This document shows positions 7,414 to 17,095 of a stretch of 64,000 bases of DNA, piece after piece. Numbering within the stretch: the stretch's first letter is position 1; each line of letters opens with the position of its first letter. The DNA is from Parvularcula sp964556115 (lineage in GTDB: Bacteria; Pseudomonadota; Alphaproteobacteria; Caulobacterales; Parvularculaceae). Both the position numbers and the translations under genes were made by a program. The notes beneath the pieces are model-generated. The model ran no database searches, had not been told where the DNA came from, and worked only from the letters and a program-made list of their open reading frames with translations. Where the stretch lies: NCBI GenBank assembly GCA_964556115.1, contig CAZKVC010000008.1, forward strand, positions 1-64,000, read 5' to 3'.

Positions 7414-9561
7414 TCAGCCTGCCTTCAGTTCGAGGCGGGTCCGGTGGAGGATCGGCTCGGTGTAGCCCGAGGGCTGGTTCGCCCCTTCGAAGATCAGCTC
7501 GGATGCGGCGCGGAAGGCGAGCGAGCTTTCGAAGTCGTCCGCCATGGGCTTGTAGGTGGGATCACCGGCATTCTGCTCGTCGACCTTCACAGCCATGCGG
7601 CGGAGAGTGTCGCGCACCTGGTCTTCCGAGCAAACATTATGCTCGAGCCAGTTGGCGACGTGCTGCGAGCTGATGCGGCAGGTGGCGCGGTCCTCCATCA
7701 GGCCGACATCGTAGAAGTCGGGCACTTTCGAACAGCCGACGCCATGATCGACCCAGCGCACCACATAGCCCAGGATGCCCTGGCAGTTGTTGTCGAGCTC
7801 TTCCTGAATGTCCGCGGCGCTCCAGCTCTTGGGGTCACCAAGCGGGACGGTCAGGATATCGGAAAGGGGCGCGCGGTCACGTTTGGCAATCTCGTCCTGC
7901 ACCTTGTCCACGTCGACAGCGTGGTAATGCAGCGCGTGAAGGGTCGCACCGGTGGGCGAGGGGACCCAGGCGCAGTCGGCGCCTGCCTTGGGGTGGCCGA
8001 TCTTCTGCTGGATCATGTCCGCCATCAGGTCCGGCATGGCCCACATGCCCTTGCCGATCTGCGCACGGCCCTGAAACCCGGAAGCGAGGCCGTTATCGAC
8101 GTTCCAGGCCTCATAGGCGCTCATGAAGGGTGCAGCCTTGATCTCGGCCTTGCGCTTGAAAGGGCCCGCCTTCATCGAGGTGTGGATTTCGTCGCCGGTC
8201 CTGTCGAGGAAGCCGGTATTGATGAAGATCACCCGGTCCTTTGCCTGGCGGATGCATTCCTTGAGGTTCACCGTGGTGCGGCGCTCCTCGTCCATGATGC
8301 CGACCTTGAGGGTCCTGGCAGGCAGGCCCATCGCCTTCTCGACATCAGTGAAAAGCCCGGCGGTGAAGGCGACCTCTTCAGGGCCATGCATCTTCGGCTT
8401 GACGATGTAGGTCGATCCGTGGACGGAATTCCGCTTCTCGCCGAGGTCGTATTTCGCCAGAAGGCCAGTCACGCAGGCATCGAGCATGCCTTCGAACATT
8501 TCCGAGCCGTCGGGCAGACGGACGGCGGGGGTGCGCATAAGGTGGCCGACATTGCGGATCAGCATCACGACCTGCGCCTTCAGGCTCAGGGAGGAGCCGT
8601 CGGCTGCGGTGTAGCGGCGGTCTTCGGCGAGACCGCGCTCCACCGTCTTGCCGCCTTTCTCGAAACTGGTTTTGAGGTCGCCTTTCAGAAGGCCCAGATA
8701 GTTGGCATAGACCTCGGCCTTGTCCTCACCATCGACGGCGGCGACGGAGTCCTCGCAGTCCATGATGGTGGTGATGGCGCTTTCGAGGTGGATATCCGCA
8801 AGGCCAGCCCGGTCGTCCTTGCCGACGGGATGGTCACGGTCGAAGCGGAGCTCCGCATGAAGATTGTTGTTCCGCAGGAGGATGGCTGACGGCTCGGACG
8901 CTTCGCCCTGATAGCCGCGGAACTTGTCACTATCGACCAGCTTCGCGGTGCCGGTCTCGGTCTTCGCGATCAGCGCGCCGTTCTCGACCGTGTAGGCCAC
9001 CACGTCCTGATGGCGGCCTTCGGTCAGCGGGAAATGCTCGTCGAGGAAGCCCTTGGCGAAGGCGATGACCTTGCCGCCGCGCACCGGATTGTAGCCGCCG
9101 CCTTTCTCCGCGCCGCCCTCCTCGGGGATGGCATCCGTGCCGTAGAGCGCGTCATAGAGGCTGCCCCAGCGCGCATTGGCGGCGTTCAGGGCGTAGCGCG
9201 CATTCTTCACCGGCACGACGAGCTGCGGCCCGGCGATCTCGGCGATCTCCGGATCGACACCGGTGGTCTCGATGGTGAAGTCCGGGCCTTCCTCGACCAG
9301 ATAGCCGATCTCGCGGAGGAAATCCTCCTGCGCCTCGGGTCCTTGCGGGCCGTTGCGTTCGTACCAGTTGTCGATCTGCTTCTGCAGCTTCTCGCGCTTT
9401 TCGAGCAGCGCTTCGTTGGTGCCCGTATGGGCAGAAGCGATTCGCGCCACTGCGCCCCAGAACTCGTCTGGCTGCATCCCCGCGCCGGTCGCCGCGCCTT
9501 CGATGAAGTCGAAGAGAGGCTTGGAAATGGTGAGGCCGGCGGCGGAGACAGTGTCAGACAT
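7414..9561 (-). CDS. glcB: Malate synthase G
   Basis: Condenses glyoxylate with acetyl-CoA to malate, in the glyoxylate bypass or glycolate use. At 715 aa it has the length of the G isoform (about 720), not the shorter A isoform. Recognisable blocks include IMDCEDSVAAVDGEDK, PKMHGPEEVAFT, KVGIMDEERRTTVNL and AWVPSPTGATLHALHYH. GGGAAG precedes ATG 9561; an upstream in-frame start at 9627 is not supported. No isocitrate lyase is nearby. A hairpin (GGCAGGG/CCCTGCC, 7392-7409) lies just past the stop and may be a weak terminator without a clear U-tract. Confidence 0.96.
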   Translation of the reverse strand: MSDTVSAAGLTISKPLFDFIEGAATGAGMQPDEFWGAVARIASAHTGTNEALLEKREKLQKQIDNWYERNGPQGPEAQEDFLREIGYLVEEGPDFTIETTGVDPEIAEIAGPQLVVPVKNARYALNAANARWGSLYDALYGTDAIPEEGGAEKGGGYNPVRGGKVIAFAKGFLDEHFPLTEGRHQDVVAYTVENGALIAKTETGTAKLVDSDKFRGYQGEASEPSAILLRNNNLHAELRFDRDHPVGKDDRAGLADIHLESAITTIMDCEDSVAAVDGEDKAEVYANYLGLLKGDLKTSFEKGGKTVERGLAEDRRYTAADGSSLSLKAQVVMLIRNVGHLMRTPAVRLPDGSEMFEGMLDACVTGLLAKYDLGEKRNSVHGSTYIVKPKMHGPEEVAFTAGLFTDVEKAMGLPARTLKVGIMDEERRTTVNLKECIRQAKDRVIFINTGFLDRTGDEIHTSMKAGPFKRKAEIKAAPFMSAYEAWNVDNGLASGFQGRAQIGKGMWAMPDLMADMIQQKIGHPKAGADCAWVPSPTGATLHALHYHAVDVDKVQDEIAKRDRAPLSDILTVPLGDPKSWSAADIQEELDNNCQGILGYVVRWVDHGVGCSKVPDFYDVGLMEDRATCRISSQHVANWLEHNVCSEDQVRDTLRRMAVKVDEQNAGDPTYKPMADDFESSLAFRAASELIFEGANQPSGYTEPILHRTRLELKAG

Positions 9562-9654
9562 GAAGACTTCCCGGTGACGAAGCGATGCGTTCCCGGGTGA
9601 GCTAATACGCTGCGGTGCGGAAGGCAAAAATCTTGACGCCCTGCAATGCGGTTT

Positions 9655-10599
<945 letters not shown>

Positions 10600-10665
10600 C
10601 GGGCCCTCCTTTTCGATCTTCCGGAAGGCTAGCTTTCGCCGGAGGTGGCGGCTAGCCGCGAAGGC

Positions 10666-10902
10666 ATGAAACCGCAGGACGCCATCCTCGACCTCCTGAA
10701 GGAGCGCGGTCCGGGCAGGACCATCTGCCCGTCCGAGGCGGCGCGGCGGCTTGACCCAGAGAACTGGCGCGGACTGATGGATGCGGTCCGGGAAGCCGGG
10801 TCCGAGCTTGCGGCGAGCGGCGCGATCGAGATCTGTCAGGGCGGAAGCCCCGTCGATCCGGCGGATGCAAGAGGACCGGTCCGCTACCGGATGAAAGGCT
10901 GA
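10666..10902 (+). CDS. DUF3253 family protein
   Basis: A 78-residue basic protein with the DUF3253 pattern: ERGPGRTICPSEAARRLDP, then W.GLMDAVREAG, ending GPVRYRMKG. The fold is expected to be winged-helix-like; function is unknown. ATG 10666 fits the family start, whereas a GTG 21 bases earlier would add seven residues. It is followed after 4 bases by the IMPase-family gene, so the two probably form one transcript. Confidence 0.85.
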   Translation: MKPQDAILDLLKERGPGRTICPSEAARRLDPENWRGLMDAVREAGSELAASGAIEICQGGSPVDPADARGPVRYRMKG

Positions 10903-10906
10903 GGAC

Positions 10907-11734
10907 ATGGTTGGCGCGAGAATGGACGAGGTCGAAGCCCTGATCGCCGAGGTGGCGGAGCGTGCGATCATGCCCCGCTTCCGCTCGCTCGACGATCACG
11001 AAATCAGCCAGAAGACAGGCGCCATGGACCTCGTCACGGTGGCCGACCAGGAGGCCGAGGAGCTTCTGACCGCTGCCCTCGAAAAGATGGTCCCGGGCTC
11101 CAAGGTTATCGGCGAAGAGGCCGTTTCGGCCGGCGCCGTGTCGCTCGACCTTCTGAGGGAAGACGGGCCTTTCTGGCTGGTGGACCCGGTCGATGGCACC
11201 TTCAACTTCGTTCAGGGCAGGGACCGTTTCGGGGTGATGGTCGCCCTCCTCGAGGGCGGAGAGGTGATCCAGTCATGGATCACGCACCCGGCCGAAGGGG
11301 TCTCGATCACCGCCGAGAAAGGCAGCGGCGCCTTCCTCGATGGCGACCGTCTGGAAGCGCCCTCGTCCACGCCTTTTTTCAAGGCGCGGGGCGATTACAG
11401 CCATACCTATGTGCAGGAACCCTACCGCTCGGCCTTCATCAAGGCCGTCGAGACGGCAGGGCCCGTCAGGCAGGGGAAATGCTCCGCCTACGCCTATACG
11501 GACCTTGCGCGCGGCAGGCTGGACTATGTCCTCCAATTCATCATGACGCCGTGGGATCACGCGCCGGGTCAGCTCATCGTCGAGGAGACGGGCGGGCGCT
11601 TTGCCTTCCTTGCCAAGGGCGAGCGCTACACGCCGCTACCGCGCAACGCGACGCCGATGCTGGTGACGGCGAACGGTGACGATTGGCCGGACTATGCCGA
11701 GCGCTTTTCAGCTGCACTCACTAATCAGTCCTGA
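10907..11734 (+). CDS. Inositol monophosphatase family protein
   Basis: A Mg-dependent, Li-sensitive-type phosphatase of 275 aa. Metal ligands are present: E70 (VIGEE), D93 and D96 in the signature WLVDPVDGTFNF, and D217 in the second signature PWDHAPGQLIVEETGG. Substrates in this superfamily include inositol phosphates, histidinol phosphate and PAP (CysQ), and the sequence does not decide between them. It starts at ATG 10907 behind GAGG. The 3' end overlaps the convergent 2H phosphoesterase gene by 10 bases. Confidence 0.9.
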   Translation: MVGARMDEVEALIAEVAERAIMPRFRSLDDHEISQKTGAMDLVTVADQEAEELLTAALEKMVPGSKVIGEEAVSAGAVSLDLLREDGPFWLVDPVDGTFNFVQGRDRFGVMVALLEGGEVIQSWITHPAEGVSITAEKGSGAFLDGDRLEAPSSTPFFKARGDYSHTYVQEPYRSAFIKAVETAGPVRQGKCSAYAYTDLARGRLDYVLQFIMTPWDHAPGQLIVEETGGRFAFLAKGERYTPLPRNATPMLVTANGDDWPDYAERFSAALTNQS

Positions 11735-12231
11735 CCCGTCACATCGGCGATCCGCTCCCACGGCCCGCCCTTGTAGCGCCAGAGGGTGACGCCCTTCAGG
11801 CAGGCGGTGAACGGCTCGAACCCCTCTTCGATCACCTGGCGGCAGGCTTCGGCGGTCTTTGCGGTGACCTTGTTCTGCACCGTGACATGCGGACGGAAGC
11901 CCTGCCTGTCCTGTTGGGACAACTCCTCGCGGAAGGCTTTGGCGAGCCCGTCGCGGATGGCCTTCAGGGCAGGGGAAGCGGCGCGAATGGCTGTACCCTG
12001 ACCAAGGGCGACGACCGCTTCGAACGCGACCTCGGACGGGGTGTGTTCTGAGCAAAATCGCGCGGCCTCTTCGCGCAGGGCATCCCCGCAACCCGCCGGC
12101 AGCTTGTGGAACAGCGTGATATGCGCCGGGATCACGTTCAGCTTCGGCGGGAACCAGTCGCGCCGGAGCTGATCCAGCTTCGACTGAGTCTCTTCATCAA
12201 AAAGCGCGGTGACGATGATCGGGTCGGACAA
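11725..12231 (-). CDS. 2'-5' RNA ligase / 2H phosphoesterase family protein
   Basis: A 168-residue protein with both HxT motifs of the 2H phosphoesterase superfamily: H37-I-T39 (PAHITLFHK) and H115-V-T117 (RPHVTVQNK), in a two-lobed arrangement. Relatives include LigT/ThpR, which open 2',3'-cyclic phosphates in RNA or act as 2'-5' RNA ligases in vitro. The biological substrate is unknown. It overlaps the IMPase-family gene tail-to-tail. Confidence 0.85.
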   Translation of the reverse strand: MSDPIIVTALFDEETQSKLDQLRRDWFPPKLNVIPAHITLFHKLPAGCGDALREEAARFCSEHTPSEVAFEAVVALGQGTAIRAASPALKAIRDGLAKAFREELSQQDRQGFRPHVTVQNKVTAKTAEACRQVIEEGFEPFTACLKGVTLWRYKGGPWERIADVTGQD

Positions 12232-12263
12232 GGGTACCTCCTTGGCGCTGGGAACACTTCAGG

Positions 12264-13265
12264 TCAGTCCTCGTCCTGGAACTTCACCGTGCTCTGCCGC
12301 CGCCGGTCGACCTGGAGCTGGAAGATGTCGGGGCGGCTGTAATGCCCGGCGACGTCCATATTGTGCCGCTCGCGACGGACATGGGCGTGGTCGAGGGTCG
12401 CGACCAGAAGCGCTTCCTTCTGCGTCACCGGCGGGATGATCCACGAGCCGTCCGGCGCCGCGATGCAGGAGCCGCCGGAGGCGAGCCAGCCGCCCCGGTC
12501 CTTCATTTTCCCCGCGCCAGGCAGGCGAAGGTCGATGGTTGCTGCGCGCATGACGCCCGAAACCGAGAGCGCGAAGCTGCGTCCTTCCTTCGCCAGCATG
12601 GGGGTGATCTGTTCGGTGTTGTGCGGACCTCCCGGCCATACGGCTACATGGAGATCCTCGCCCTGCCCATGAAGCGAGGCCCTTGCGAGGGGCAGCCAGT
12701 TCTCCCAGCAATTGAGCCCTCCCGCCGTGAACGGGCCGAGGGGATGGGTGCGAAGACCATGCCCATCGCCCGGTCCCCAGACGAGGCGCTCCTCATAGGT
12801 TGGCTGCACCTTGCGGTGGACTGAAGCGATCTCGCCATCCTGTCCGATATGGACGAGGCTGGCGTAGAGCGTATGCCCGCCGCGGTCAGGCGCGCGCTCC
12901 ATGATGCCGAGGTAAGCCGCCGTCTTCGCCTTGCGGGCGGCATGGCATACGGGCTTCAGATCGCCTCGCTCGATGACCACACCCTGGTCGAGGTAATGCG
13001 CGTACCAGGCTTTCTGGTCCGCATTCTCGAACCGTGCCCCGCCGGTATGTTCCACCCAGAACGGATAGCCGGGGAGAAGGGCTTCGCCGAAGGCGACAAG
13101 GCCAGCCTTCTCGTTCCCGGCCTGCTCGATAGCGCTGACGATCCGCGCGCGCGTCGCCTCGCGGTCGAGCCATGGGGGCTGGATCTGCGCGAGGGCCACG
13201 GTCAGCCGGTCGGCTTCGGCGATCTTTCCCTCGGTATCGGGACGGATGACGGCAAGATCGCTCAT
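12264..13265 (-). CDS. Carbon-nitrogen hydrolase, nitrilase-like
   Basis: A 333-residue cytoplasmic amidase/nitrilase-superfamily enzyme. The catalytic triad is clear: E61 (FGEALLPGYPFW), K152 (HRKVQPTYEE) and C186 (GGLNCWENW). These flanking sequences, especially FGEALLPGYPFW and CWEN, resemble true nitrilases (nitrile to carboxylic acid) more than amidases. Its ATG overlaps the mazG stop (ATGA at 13262-13265), so translation is probably coupled. A GTG upstream at 13286 lies inside mazG and is less likely. Confidence 0.88.
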   Translation of the reverse strand: MSDLAVIRPDTEGKIAEADRLTVALAQIQPPWLDREATRARIVSAIEQAGNEKAGLVAFGEALLPGYPFWVEHTGGARFENADQKAWYAHYLDQGVVIERGDLKPVCHAARKAKTAAYLGIMERAPDRGGHTLYASLVHIGQDGEIASVHRKVQPTYEERLVWGPGDGHGLRTHPLGPFTAGGLNCWENWLPLARASLHGQGEDLHVAVWPGGPHNTEQITPMLAKEGRSFALSVSGVMRAATIDLRLPGAGKMKDRGGWLASGGSCIAAPDGSWIIPPVTQKEALLVATLDHAHVRRERHNMDVAGHYSRPDIFQLQVDRRRQSTVKFQDED

Positions 13266-14062
13266 CGCTTTTTCGCCTCCTGCCAATAGGCTTCCAGTTC
13301 ATCGAGCGTATGGTCCTCGAAGGGGCGGCCTGATTTGAGGACCGAGCCTTCAAGATCGCGGAAACGCTTTTCGAACTTCGCGTTCGCCTTGCGGGTCGCG
13401 GTTTCGGTATCGATCTTCAGACGGCGGCCGAAATTCGCGCAGGAGGTGAGAAGGTCGCCAAGCTCTTCCTCCGTATGCGTCATGTCACCGGAAGCGTAGG
13501 CTTCGCGAAGCTCGCCCAGCTCCTCCTCGATCTTGTCGAGGATGTGCTCGGGCCTGTCCCATTCGAAGCCGACCCGCGCCGCACGTTTCGTCAGTTTCTC
13601 CGCCCGGGTGAGGGCGGGCAGGCCGACCGGCACATCGGCGAGGATGCTCGGATCATCCGCCTTCTCGGCACGCTCCTGCGCCTTGATCTCTTCCCAGGCG
13701 AGGGTCTGGCCTTCCGCGTCCCGCCCGTCCGGCGCCTCGAACACATGGGGATGACGGCGGACCATCTTGGTCACCACTTCCTCGACCACGTCCTCGAAGG
13801 CGAAGGCCCCGCGCTCCTTGGCCATCTGGCTGTGGAAAACCACCTGCAGGAGAAGGTCGCCAAGCTCGTTCCTGAGGTCCGGGTCGGAGCCGCGCTCGAT
13901 CGCATCCACCACCTCATAGGCCTCTTCGATGCAGTATTGGGCGATCGACCGGTGGTCCTGCTCGAGATCCCACGGGCAGCCGCCATCCGGGTCGCGAAGC
14001 GCTGCCATCAGGGCCTTCAGCCCTTCGATCGAACGGGGGTCGGAAGGGGGCATCTTTGCCAT
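13262..14062 (-). CDS. mazG: Nucleoside triphosphate pyrophosphohydrolase MazG
   Basis: Hydrolyses NTPs and dNTPs to monophosphate plus pyrophosphate, a house-cleaning role. At 266 aa it has the two-domain MazG form. The N-terminal domain has CPWDLEQDHRSIAQYCIEEA and NELGDLLLQVVFHSQMA, with the acidic metal ligands EExxE and ExxD. The second domain repeats EELGELREA and TEEELGDLL. It heads a two-gene unit with the nitrilase gene. Confidence 0.95.
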   Translation of the reverse strand: MAKMPPSDPRSIEGLKALMAALRDPDGGCPWDLEQDHRSIAQYCIEEAYEVVDAIERGSDPDLRNELGDLLLQVVFHSQMAKERGAFAFEDVVEEVVTKMVRRHPHVFEAPDGRDAEGQTLAWEEIKAQERAEKADDPSILADVPVGLPALTRAEKLTKRAARVGFEWDRPEHILDKIEEELGELREAYASGDMTHTEEELGDLLTSCANFGRRLKIDTETATRKANAKFEKRFRDLEGSVLKSGRPFEDHTLDELEAYWQEAKKR

Positions 14063-14331
14063 GGGGGCCTCGGGTCGGAACGGTCGGAAGGCTTCGCGTA
14101 ACGCTTTTTTGCAGGACCCGCCAAGTCCGGGCGAAAACGCCGTCCTCTGCTCCGGCCGGAGGCTGGCAAGGCGATCTGTTCCAAGCGGCGTAGCCCCTCA
14201 AGGAACGATGCTGCGCCCACCGTTGCATTGCAGCATCGCCCCGGGGAAGCTGCGCCGTCCTATCGCTTGGCAGCCGTCCCGGCCTGGCTTAGAGCGCGGC
14301 GCGTATCGCAGTTTTTCGGAAGGACCTTCCC

Positions 14332-15261
14332 ATGGCCGGCATCCAAGAGTCGAAGTTCATCTGGCGCAGCGGCGAGATGGTGCCATGGAAGGAAGCGACC
14401 ACCCATGTGATGACCCACGCCCTTCTTTACGGCACCTGCGCCTTCGAAGGCGTCAGGGCCTACAAGACCCACAAGGGCACGGCGATCTTCCGCAACGATG
14501 CGCATATCGACCGGCTTTTCTATTCGGCGAAGATCTACGGCATTCCGATCAACTTCACCAAGGACGAGGTGATGGAAGCGGCCCGCCGTTCGATCCGGGA
14601 CAATGACCTTGAGAGCGCTTACCTGCGCATCAACGCCTATCTCGGCTATGGCGAGTTCTCGCCCGCCGCCACGGGTTGCCCGCCCGAACTCGACATCGTC
14701 TCCTTCGCCATGGGCCAGTATCTCGGCGACACCGCCGTTCAGGAAGGCGTCGATGTCTGCGTCAGCTCCTGGCGCCGCCTCGCCCCCGGCACTATTCCGG
14801 CAGGCGTGAAGATGGCGGGCAACTACCTGTCGAGCCGCCTCATCACCACCGAAGCACGCGCCCGCGGCTGCGCCGACGGCATCGGCCTCGGCCATGACGG
14901 CCGGGTGTCCGAAGGCGCGGCGCAGAACCTCTTCATGGTGCACAAGGGCCGGATCATCACCCCGCCCATGGCCGCCTCGATCCTCGGCGGGATCACGCGG
15001 GACACGGTGATGACCCTGGCCCGCGACCTCGGCTACGAGATCGTCGAGCAGGACCTCTCCCGCGACATCCTCTACGGCGCGGACGAGCTCTTCTTCACCG
15101 GCACCGCTGCGGAGCTGACGCCGATCAAGGCGGTGGACGACATCGCGATCGGCGAGCCTGGCAACAAGCCGGTGACCAAGAAGCTGCAGGAGACCTTCTT
15201 CGGCCTCTTCGACGGCTCCACCGAAGACCGCCACGGCTGGCTCGATTACGTCGACGCCTGA
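14332..15261 (+). CDS. ilvE: Branched-chain amino acid aminotransferase
   Basis: PLP-dependent fold-type IV transaminase for leucine, isoleucine and valine (309 aa). The PLP lysine is K160 in GVKMAGNYLSS. Other blocks are HALLYGTCAFEGVRAY, SEGAAQNLF (phosphate contact) and ELFFTGTAAELTPI, typical of class I IlvE rather than D-amino acid transaminase. It follows a 269-base gap with no other gene, which should hold its promoter. The HCCA-isomerase-like gene begins 10 bases after its stop. Confidence 0.96.
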   Translation: MAGIQESKFIWRSGEMVPWKEATTHVMTHALLYGTCAFEGVRAYKTHKGTAIFRNDAHIDRLFYSAKIYGIPINFTKDEVMEAARRSIRDNDLESAYLRINAYLGYGEFSPAATGCPPELDIVSFAMGQYLGDTAVQEGVDVCVSSWRRLAPGTIPAGVKMAGNYLSSRLITTEARARGCADGIGLGHDGRVSEGAAQNLFMVHKGRIITPPMAASILGGITRDTVMTLARDLGYEIVEQDLSRDILYGADELFFTGTAAELTPIKAVDDIAIGEPGNKPVTKKLQETFFGLFDGSTEDRHGWLDYVDA

Positions 15262-15271
15262 GGATCGCCCC

Positions 15272-15880
15272 ATGACGCCTGAGTTCCTCTACGATTTCGG
15301 CAGCCCGAATGCCTATCTCGCCTGGCGCGTGCTGCCGGAGATCGAAGAGCGGACCGGCACCCGGTTCCGTCAGATCCCGGTGCTTCTCGGCGGCATCTTC
15401 AAGGAGACCGGCAACCAGTCGCCGTTCCACACCTACGCGAATGTCCGCGGCAGGATTGCCTACGAACAGCGCGAGATCGAACGCTTCCTCGCCAGCCATG
15501 AGATCGCGAACTTCCGCTTCAACCCGGCCTTCCCGCAGAACTCCCTGCAGATGATGCGCGGCGCGGTGGCGGCGGCCGAGATGGACTGTTTGACCGCCTA
15601 CACGGAGGCCTGCTTCCGCGGAATGTGGGAGGAGGGCCTGAAGATGGACGATTCCGACGTCCTGCATCGCCGGCTCGAGGAGGCGGGGCTCGATGCGACC
15701 CACATCATGACCCTCTCGGCCGAGGCGAAGACCAAGGCGCGGCTGGCGGAGAGCACGAACGACGCGGTCGCGCGCGGCGTCTTCGGCCTGCCGAGCTTCT
15801 TCATCGGCGACGAGCTCTTCTTCGGCAAGGACCGTCTCGGCCAGGTCGAGATCGAGATCCTGCGCCACAAAAACGACTGA
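15272..15880 (+). CDS. 2-hydroxychromene-2-carboxylate isomerase family (DsbA-like, kappa-GST)
   Basis: A thioredoxin-fold protein of 202 aa related to kappa-class glutathione transferases. Residues FLYDFGSPNAYLAWRVLP put S11 in the position used to activate glutathione, and GVFGLPSFFIGDELFFGKDR is the typical C-terminal block with the cis-Pro. In naphthalene degradation the family isomerises HCCA, but most genomic copies have unknown substrates. No aromatic-degradation genes are nearby. It is co-directional with ilvE and the UPF0126 gene. Confidence 0.88.
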   Translation: MTPEFLYDFGSPNAYLAWRVLPEIEERTGTRFRQIPVLLGGIFKETGNQSPFHTYANVRGRIAYEQREIERFLASHEIANFRFNPAFPQNSLQMMRGAVAAAEMDCLTAYTEACFRGMWEEGLKMDDSDVLHRRLEEAGLDATHIMTLSAEAKTKARLAESTNDAVARGVFGLPSFFIGDELFFGKDRLGQVEIEILRHKND

Positions 15881-15884
15881 GGCG

Positions 15885-16493
15885 TTGGATCTCGCGCTTC
15901 TCCTTCTCCTGGCGGACAGGGCAGGGACCTTCGTCTTTGCGCTCTCCGGCGGGGTGGCCGCGGTCAGGCGGGAGATGGATCTCTTCGGTGTCCTGACCCT
16001 CGCCTTCCTGCCCGCAGCGGGTGGGGGCACGCTGCGCGACCTTCTCCTCGGCCAGCCGGTCTTCTGGCTGGAGGACGTCTGGGTCCTCGGCTTCGCGGCT
16101 CTCGGCGGGCTCGTCGCCTTCTTCGCGGCGAGCGCTGTGGATGCCTTCAAGCCCCTGCGCTGGGCCGACGCCGCCGGGCTCGCGCTCTTCACCGTGACGG
16201 GCGCCGCGAAAGCCGCCGATCTTGGGTTCGGCCTGCCGATCATCCTTCTCATGGGGGTGATGACCGCCACTTTCGGCGGGCTGTTGCGGGATGTCGTGGC
16301 CAACCGCGAGCCATTGGTCCTGAAGGAAGACATCTACGCCACCGCCGCGCTGTTCGGCGCGCTTGTCTACGCCCTGCTGCGGCTCTCCCCGGCCACCGAG
16401 ACCCTGGCGTTCGGCGGAGGGCTCGTCGCAGCCTTCGGCCTTCGCGGGCTCGCTATCCATTACCGGCTGTCCCTGCCCAAGCCGCGGCCTTGA
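15885..16493 (+). CDS. UPF0126/TRIC-type membrane protein (YicG family)
   Basis: A membrane protein of 202 aa with two internally repeated halves, each carrying a glycine-rich GG(T/L)LRD motif (GGGTLRDLLLG and GGLLRDVVANREP). This duplication marks the UPF0126 family, related to trimeric intracellular cation channels. About six or seven hydrophobic segments fill the protein. The likely start is TTG 15885, which has GAGG upstream and lies 4 bases past the preceding stop. Ion selectivity and role are unknown. Confidence 0.85.
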   Translation: MDLALLLLLADRAGTFVFALSGGVAAVRREMDLFGVLTLAFLPAAGGGTLRDLLLGQPVFWLEDVWVLGFAALGGLVAFFAASAVDAFKPLRWADAAGLALFTVTGAAKAADLGFGLPIILLMGVMTATFGGLLRDVVANREPLVLKEDIYATAALFGALVYALLRLSPATETLAFGGGLVAAFGLRGLAIHYRLSLPKPRP

Positions 16494-16523
16494 CCGCAAC
16501 TGCGCTCCGGCCCAGTTCACATC

Positions 16524-16905
16524 CGTCAGGCGGCCAGACGACCGCGGAGCACTTGCTTCGAGGAAAGTCCGGGCTCCATGGCGGCAGGGTGCCGGATAAC
16601 GTCCGGCCAGCGCGAGCTGAGGGATAGCGCCACAGAAAAGAACCGCCCGGCATGTTCCGGGTCAGGGTGAAAAGGTGCGGTAAGAGCGCACCGCCGCTCC
16701 GGCAACGGCAGCGGGTCGAAGGCAAGCCCCACCCGGAGCAAGACCGAATAGGGACGGCGCGCGGTCACCCGCAGGCCCGCCGCCAGGCTGAGCCGTCCGG
16801 GTTGGTTGCAGGAGCCTTCGCGCAAGCGTCGGCCCGAGATGAATGGTCGTCCGTTAACCCTTTCGAGGGTCGATCGACAGAACCCGGCTTACCGGCCGCC
16901 TGACG
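16524..16905 (+). ncRNA. rnpB: RNase P RNA, bacterial class A
   Basis: The ends form helix P1: CGTCAGGCGGCC at 16524 pairs with GGCCGCCTGACG ending at 16905. Between them lie the universal blocks GAGGAAAGTCCGGGCTCC, ACAGAAAAGAACCGCCC, GGTAAGAGCGCACCG and ACAGAACCCGGCTTA in the correct order. It is the catalytic RNA that trims tRNA 5' ends. A position just upstream of mraZ is common in alphaproteobacteria. Confidence 0.97.
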
Positions 16906-16997
16906 CTTTTTCCCTTTTCCACAACGCGCAAACCCCTGCTCAGCTTGGCTTGGCGTTGGCCTTAATGATTTATGCACAAAACCACTGTGTCATTGTT

Positions 16998-17022
16998 TCC
17001 CAGCACTGCCCATGCTATCCCG
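16998..17022 (-). promoter_or_regulatory. Candidate MraZ operator: three TGGG-type boxes at 10-bp period
   Basis: On the minus strand the segment reads CGGGA, TAGCA, TGGGC, AGTGC, TGGGA: three TGGGN-type boxes (the first is CGGG) separated by exact 5-base spacers. MraZ of E. coli binds direct TGGGN repeats with 5-nt spacers next to its own gene. The block lies 74 to 98 bases upstream of the mraZ start. A TTAACC half-site follows at 17023. The orientation is on the opposite strand, so the call is a prediction. Confidence 0.6.
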
Positions 17023-17095
17023 TTAACCAATCGAGAATTGGCTTCGATGCGGCTGGCAGAAGGCATCGCGCCGGTAAGGGGAGAGCGGTCTAGGC

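Noticed and set aside
7444..8889. A 481-codon plus-strand frame opposite malate synthase
   Set aside because: The malate synthase motifs on the minus strand are unambiguous, and the plus frame has no recognisable domain.
17023..17042. TTAACCAATCGAGAATTGG near mraZ as a CtrA site
   Set aside because: Only a half-site is present; the second TTAA is missing, so it is not called as a CtrA box.
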